Shown one piece after another: positions 22,125 through 25,255 of a DNA stretch of 25,255 nucleotides (positions within the stretch are counted from its first letter, which is position 1; the number at the start of each line of letters is the position of its first letter). The notes beneath the pieces are model-generated. The model saw nothing but the letters and a program-made list of their open reading frames with translations. It did not search any database and had not been told where the DNA came from. This DNA is from Deferribacteres bacterium (GTDB lineage: Bacteria; Thermosulfidibacterota; Thermosulfidibacteria; Thermosulfidibacterales; Thermosulfidibacteraceae), in the NCBI GenBank assembly GCA_013153205.1, contig JAADEW010000025.1, positions 2,501 through 27,755 on the forward strand, read 5' to 3'. A program made the translations under genes and the position numbers.

Positions 22125-24728
22125 ATGATTCCCCTCCAGTTAGGAAAGTATAAAATCAAAAAATGGCTCGGCGGCGGAAGATTCGGAGATGTGTATCTCG
22201 CCGAAGACACTCTGCTCAACAGGGATTTTGCCATCAAGGTGGCAAGAACAGGACATGCAGACATAGACGCCATACTGGACGAAGCGAGAACCCTTGCCGA
22301 GCTTAACCATCCAAATATAGTAAGGTTTTTCTCCGTTGACATGATTGAAAAAAGGCTGGTGATAGTCACGGAATATGTTGAAGGCAGAACACTCAGAGCT
22401 CTCCTGCAAAAGGAACGGTTCTTCTCAAAAGAGAAAGCGCTTCTTCTGGCGAGACAGCTTCTTGACGCTCTCAGCTTTGCCCATTCCAGAGGCATAATAC
22501 ACAGAGACATCAAGCCTGAAAACATCATCGTCTCAAAATCGGGAATAAAGCTTCTGGACTTTGGACTGGCAAAAGCCTTCAGCACGGACCCAAGCATGAC
22601 CATGGGGGGAACACCTGCTTACATGGCACCGGAGACGTGGAAGGGCATCTTCACGGAAAAATCCGACCAGTGGAGTGCGGCTGTTGTTATTCTTGAGATG
22701 CTTACCGGAAAAAACCCCTTTATGTCTGAAAGCCTTGACGAACTGAAGGAAAAGGTCACGAAAGGAATTGATGTATCCGAACTTTTAGGCGACGAGGAGC
22801 TTGCAGAAATACTATCAAGGGCACTTGAGCCTGAAGAAAAGCTTAGATTCCCCTCGTGCAGGGACTTTTTGAAAGCTCTGGAGGGCAGAGAGGCAAACAT
22901 CAGACCCTTAACATTTTCAACGAAAAAGCAACAGGGCATTATGGAAATGCTCACAGACGAACAGAGGGAAGCCGTTGAAAGCCCCCACAAAGACATACTG
23001 GTGGTAGGGGGACCCGGAACGGGAAAAAGCTTCTCACTCATAGCAAAAGCGGTAAAGCTGATAGAAAACGGAGTTTCCCCGAACGAAATTCTTATCACCA
23101 CATTCAACATAAGGGGACTGAGAGAGATAGAAGGAAGACTTCAGAGATACATACCGGATTCCTACCACAACATATGGCTTGGAAACTTTCACCAGCTTGC
23201 ACTGAGGATACTCCTCAGATTCGGATACCTTGTGGGACTTCCGGAGGAGTTAGAGGTGATTCCACCTTCCCAGAGGGGAACGGTAGCTAAAAGGCTTGCT
23301 GAAAAGGTCTCAAAAAGGGTGGGGGTGGCAGAGGAAGTGATAAAGGAGCTTGTCCTTAAAAGGTTTTACAAATCAAGGCTTGAGCTGATGGACAAAGAAG
23401 CCTTTGTTTCGTCAAATCAGGGAAGGTGGGGAGAGATACTTTCTGAGTTCTGGGACATGTATCACGAATACATCGCTAAAGAAAAGAAGATAGACTACGA
23501 CGACCTTATATATTTTACGGCTCTTTTACTGAAGGAGTTTCCTGAGGTGGCAGACTTTTACCGAAACCGGATAAAACACTTTCTGATAGACGAGGTTCAG
23601 GACCTCAACAGGGCTCAGATATTAATTTTAGAGTCCCTGAGCAAAAACAATCACCGCTTCTTCACCGGAGACGACGACCAGAGCATCTATCAGTGGAGAG
23701 GAGCACATCCAGAATACATCAAAGAGCTTAAAGAGAGAGGCTTCAAGGTCTATAAGCTTACACAAAGCTTCAGACTGCACAGGGACTTAAGGGACGCCGC
23801 CTACAACCTCATTCAGAAGAACCTGAACCGGATACCAAAAATTTTCTGGACATCCAAAGAGGGAGACAGGTTTTACATGGACGTAAGGGCTTTAAAAACT
23901 CCGGGAGATGAGGCGGACTTTGTATGCGACATCATAGAGATTTTGCGAATAAAGGAAGGCTACAGCTACAGCGATTTCTGCGTGCTTTACAGGACCAACA
24001 GCAGGGGAAGGCTTATAGAGCAGTATCTCAAAAGAAGGAAAATCCCTTTTTCTTATCAGTTCGGCAGAACCTTTTATCAAAGAGAAGAGATAAAGCTTGC
24101 CATGGAAGTGCTTAAATACGCAGACAGAGGCTCCAAAATAGCCCTTAACAGGGTGCTGAACATGGCACACGCTGCCGGCTTTAAAAAGGCTGAGATTGAC
24201 GAAAACCATCCATTTCACATTTTCTTAGACTCAATAAAGGGAAAGAAAAAGCCCTCAGAAGTGCTTGCAGGGCTCATGAAATTTTTTGGTAAAGCCCAAA
24301 AAGAGGAGCCATCAGAATCGGAATCCTCCATAGCACGGCTCACATCTATAGAAGAGCTTTACAAACAGGCACTTGATTTTGAGGAAAGAAGCAAAACGGG
24401 AAGCATATCCGCTTTTCTAAACCACCTGAAGTTTCTGGTGGATTCGGGACTTGCAGAGGAAGACGAAGGCGTGAGGCTTCTCTCCGTGCATGCGGCAAAA
24501 GGGCTGGAGTTTCCCGTAGTCTTTTTAGTGGGAATGGTGGAAGGAGAGTTTCCCCTTGCCAGGGCTCTGGGAATCCCTGAAGAGCTGGAAGAGGAGAGAA
24601 GACTCTGCTATACCGCCATAACCCGAGCCACAGACAAGCTTTTCATTACTTACTACAGATACTCGTCCAGATACTCCCGATTTGAAGAAAAGCCATCAAG
24701 GTTCATAAAAGAGATGCTCGCCATCTAA
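22125..24728 (+). CDS. Hanks-type Ser/Thr kinase fused to a UvrD-like SF1A DNA helicase
   Basis: A single 867-aa chain. Residues 7-252 are a complete protein kinase: Gly loop LGGGRFGDV (15-23), Lys38 in FAIKVA, Glu53 in DEARTL, HRDIKPEN (126-133), DFG (145-147), GTPAYMAPE (162-170). Residues about 275-865 are a UvrD/PcrA-like helicase: Q motif LTDEQREAV, Walker A GGPGTGKS (295-302), TTFNIRG, GNFHQLA, DEVQD (489-493), GDDDQSIYQWRG (515-526), LTQSFR, SVHAAKGLEFP (787-797) and RRLCYTAITRA (825-835). All motifs look functional. The helicase part (about 590 aa) is shorter than UvrD, so a reduced 2B region is likely. No transmembrane segment or PASTA repeat. ATG 22125 abuts the ARPP-1 stop. It is last in the operon. 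Confidence 0.95.
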   Translation: MIPLQLGKYKIKKWLGGGRFGDVYLAEDTLLNRDFAIKVARTGHADIDAILDEARTLAELNHPNIVRFFSVDMIEKRLVIVTEYVEGRTLRALLQKERFFSKEKALLLARQLLDALSFAHSRGIIHRDIKPENIIVSKSGIKLLDFGLAKAFSTDPSMTMGGTPAYMAPETWKGIFTEKSDQWSAAVVILEMLTGKNPFMSESLDELKEKVTKGIDVSELLGDEELAEILSRALEPEEKLRFPSCRDFLKALEGREANIRPLTFSTKKQQGIMEMLTDEQREAVESPHKDILVVGGPGTGKSFSLIAKAVKLIENGVSPNEILITTFNIRGLREIEGRLQRYIPDSYHNIWLGNFHQLALRILLRFGYLVGLPEELEVIPPSQRGTVAKRLAEKVSKRVGVAEEVIKELVLKRFYKSRLELMDKEAFVSSNQGRWGEILSEFWDMYHEYIAKEKKIDYDDLIYFTALLLKEFPEVADFYRNRIKHFLIDEVQDLNRAQILILESLSKNNHRFFTGDDDQSIYQWRGAHPEYIKELKERGFKVYKLTQSFRLHRDLRDAAYNLIQKNLNRIPKIFWTSKEGDRFYMDVRALKTPGDEADFVCDIIEILRIKEGYSYSDFCVLYRTNSRGRLIEQYLKRRKIPFSYQFGRTFYQREEIKLAMEVLKYADRGSKIALNRVLNMAHAAGFKKAEIDENHPFHIFLDSIKGKKKPSEVLAGLMKFFGKAQKEEPSESESSIARLTSIEELYKQALDFEERSKTGSISAFLNHLKFLVDSGLAEEDEGVRLLSVHAAKGLEFPVVFLVGMVEGEFPLARALGIPEELEEERRLCYTAITRATDKLFITYYRYSSRYSRFEEKPSRFIKEMLAI

Positions 24729-24829
24729 GCCGAAAGCGAAGCCAAAAACAGAACGCCTGCGGGAATAGGGTAGCGGTAGCCAAGGCACTTCATCTGACCC
24801 TTCAATAGTTGAAAGTTATCCCCGGACAT
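24725..24829 (-). CDS. Candidate 34-aa small protein (or structured RNA in the same place)
   Basis: On the minus strand ATG 24829 opens a 35-codon frame to TAG at 24727-24725. GGAGG lies eight bases before the ATG. The peptide has a polar N-terminus (MSGDNFQLLKGQMK) and a hydrophobic C-terminus (YPIPAGVLFLASLSA), compatible with a membrane-anchored micropeptide. Against it: the frame is short, the sequence also folds as RNA, and the ribosome site sits in a hairpin. It overlaps the helicase stop by 4 nt. I do not recognise a family. Confidence 0.3.
   Translation of the reverse strand: MSGDNFQLLKGQMKCLGYRYPIPAGVLFLASLSA
24760..24824 (-). ncRNA. Possible structured RNA with a three-way junction
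   Basis: On the minus strand CGGGGATA (24824-24817) pairs with TATTCCCG (24767-24760) through eight pairs including one G-U. On the plus strand the same position is an A-C mismatch, favouring a minus-strand RNA. Inside lie a TTCAA/TTGAA hairpin with a three-base loop (24813-24801) and a GGGT/ACCC stem (24800-24797 with 24771-24768) that stacks on AGTG/CGCT. It is not a recognisable tRNA: no T-loop sequence and no clear anticodon arm. It overlaps the candidate micro-ORF. Confidence 0.3.
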
Positions 24830-24855
24830 TTACAGCCCCTCCAACAGGCTGTAAA
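24829..24855. repeat. 9-bp inverted repeat TTTACAGCC / GGCTGTAAA, 9-nt loop
   Basis: A perfect 9-bp stem. On the minus strand the loop is TGTTGGAGG, which exposes the Shine-Dalgarno of the 34-aa frame, while the 3' arm runs up to and includes the A of its ATG. It has no adjacent T run on either strand, so it is not a normal intrinsic terminator. Confidence 0.6.
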
Positions 24856-24964
24856 AGCCAACTTTACCAGAACCCCTCCAGCATTTTCCACAGGACAACC
24901 AAGAAACCTCCTAAACATCACCACAAAAGGTTAACAGCGTAAATAGGTGTTTTTATTGAATGTT

Positions 24965-24994
24965 TTGCCATTCTCATGCTCACACACTTATGTT
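24965..24994 (+). promoter_or_regulatory. Possible sigma-70-like promoter for the gene at 25135
   Basis: TTGCCA (24965-24970, five of six), an 18-nt spacer, then TATGTT (24989-24994, four of six). This would give a leader of about 135 nt containing the 25055-25083 hairpin. TATATT at 25003-25008 and TAAAAT at 25012-25017 are other -10-like hexamers in the same AT-rich patch but lack a matching -35. Confidence 0.35.
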
Positions 24995-25054
24995 TGATAA
25001 TGTATATTATGTAAAATAATTGATGCGGGTATGGGTTATAGGGGTGGTCTTTTC

Positions 25055-25083
25055 AGCCCCCGTAATTGGGTAACACGGGGGCT
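25055..25083. repeat. GC-rich 9-bp inverted repeat AGCCCCCGT / ACGGGGGCT in the 25135 leader
   Basis: A perfect 9-bp stem with an 11-nt loop, flanked by TTTTC on the left and CAGAATTTTC on the right. As a plus-strand RNA it would be very stable. The following T run is short and displaced by several bases, so it could be a weak terminator/attenuator, or a structural leader element for the downstream gene. Confidence 0.6.
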
Positions 25084-25092
25084 CAGAATTTT

Positions 25093-25110
25093 CGCTAAAG
25101 GAACGCTAAA
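25093..25110 (+). repeat. CGCTAAA direct repeat, 11-nt period
   Basis: CGCTAAA occurs at 25093-25099 and 25104-25110, one helical turn apart, between the GC-rich hairpin and the start of the 25135 gene. Such spacing can mark a protein-binding site on one DNA face, but two short copies could be chance. Confidence 0.3.
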
Positions 25111-25134
25111 AACGATTAAGAGGGGTCTGGGAAA

Positions 25135-25255
25135 ATGAAAAATGATGTTGGCTTAAAGTCTGGTTTTCCTAAATTCTGTTTTGACCAGAAGGTCTGCAGA
25201 CGCAACCTTTGCACTTTCTGGGACGAAAACCATTCCGATTGTCTTCTGGCGATGG
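25135..25255 (+). CDS. Start of a cysteine-rich protein of unknown function (partial)
   Basis: ATG 25135 opens a frame that continues to the window end (40 codons visible). GAGGGG and GGGA lie upstream. Four cysteines in the first 36 residues (15, 21, 26, 36) with a CRRNLCTFWDENH segment suggest a metal or Fe-S binding N-terminus, but I do not recognise the family. The long leader with a strong hairpin suggests post-transcriptional control. Confidence 0.6.
   Translation, partial: MKNDVGLKSGFPKFCFDQKVCRRNLCTFWDENHSDCLLAM

Larger units (their letters stand above)
24729..25134. other. 406-nt region without a firm gene, rich in inverted repeats
   Basis: The longest gap between firm genes in the window. 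From left to right it holds a possible minus-strand micro-ORF and three-way-junction fold (24725-24829), a 9-bp stem (24829-24855) and a 12-aa minus-strand frame starting TTG 24902 after AGGAGG (24912-24907). An AT-rich probable promoter patch (24965-25020), a GC-rich 9-bp stem (25055-25083) and a 7-bp direct repeat (25093-25110) follow. No intrinsic terminator with a proper T run was found for the long plus-strand operon. Confidence 0.6.

Noticed and set aside
21776..22603. 275-codon minus-strand frame across the ARPP-1 and kinase genes
   Set aside because: Ser/Leu-rich shadow of two well-supported plus-strand genes, with no motif.
22125..24728. Frameshift or sequencing-join artefact creating the kinase-helicase fusion
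   Set aside because: The linker (about residues 253-274) is in frame without unusual codons. No stop, start with Shine-Dalgarno or homopolymer run stands out there, and both domains share codon style. It still deserves a check against relatives.
24799..24815. CRISPR repeat fragment suggested by the TTCAATAGTTGAAAG string
   Set aside because: A single occurrence with no spaced copies in the window. It is explained as a local hairpin.
24761..24823. tRNA gene suggested by a 7-bp closing stem and a GGTAGC D-arm-like segment
   Set aside because: No GTTCRA-type T-loop, no 5-bp anticodon stem with a 7-nt loop, and the spacing is wrong on both strands.
24760..24824. Hammerhead ribozyme suggested by CTGA and GAAA near a three-way junction
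   Set aside because: The CUGANGA core is not met (CTGACCC) and the core strands are not placed at the junction as required.
25041..25134. Known riboswitch (c-di-GMP, cobalamin, TPP, fluoride, preQ1) in the 25135 leader
   Set aside because: None of the conserved boxes I know for these classes is present. Only a simple hairpin and a direct repeat are visible.

Overview
The window looks like gene-dense chromosome from a thermophilic bacterium, most likely a deep-branching chemolithotroph of the Aquificota type such as the Desulfurobacteriaceae. This is an inference. It rests on proteins rich in Lys, Glu and Arg, heavy use of AGA/AGG and ATA codons, frequent GTG/TTG starts with strong Shine-Dalgarno (SD) sequences, almost no intergenic space, and housekeeping genes mixed into long operons. 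I see no insertion sequence, CRISPR array, rRNA or convincing tRNA gene.

Layout. (1) 1-1060, plus: the 3' end of an unidentified gene, a small unknown gene and a SAM methyltransferase. (2) 4406-1041, minus: radical SAM/SPASM protein (AhbD-like), hemE and rsmB, all overlapping. (3) 4510-5573, plus: a tandem-ACT protein (GcvR-like) and def. (4) 11200-5570, minus: yajC-secD-secF-rpoZ, an oligopeptide-binding protein and tsaD, apparently one operon. (5) 11296-13056, plus: an MBL-fold hydrolase and a Gate-type membrane protein. (6) 13750-13043, minus: queC. (7) 13809-24728, plus: ten genes with no gap above 19 nt: M29 aminopeptidase, purC, ribF, an AMIN-Amidase_3-LysM amidase, an HDOD protein, a CheR methyltransferase, a HAD protein, a DnaQ exonuclease fused to a WYL-like domain, an ARPP-1-like protein, and a Hanks kinase fused to a UvrD-like helicase. 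(8) 24729-25134: a non-coding or poorly coding stretch with strong inverted repeats and a candidate 34-aa minus-strand ORF. (9) 25135-end: the start of a Cys-rich protein.

The most unusual part is 19708-24728. The last three genes (exonuclease-WYL, ARPP-1-like, kinase-helicase) overlap or abut and look co-translated. Every catalytic motif of the kinase and of the helicase is intact in one 867-aa chain. I know of no described system with this composition. A DNA-damage or anti-parasite system combining phosphorylation signalling with DNA unwinding and 3'-5' degradation is a reasonable hypothesis, but nothing here proves it. A second point of interest is hemE joined to an AhbD-like radical SAM gene, which suggests a mixed haem pathway.

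All three clearly supported convergent gene pairs overlap at their 3' ends, leaving no room for ordinary terminators. Two divergent intergenic regions carry recognisable sigma-70-like promoters, one with overlapping -35 boxes and one with a perfect 12-bp palindrome on the -35 box.
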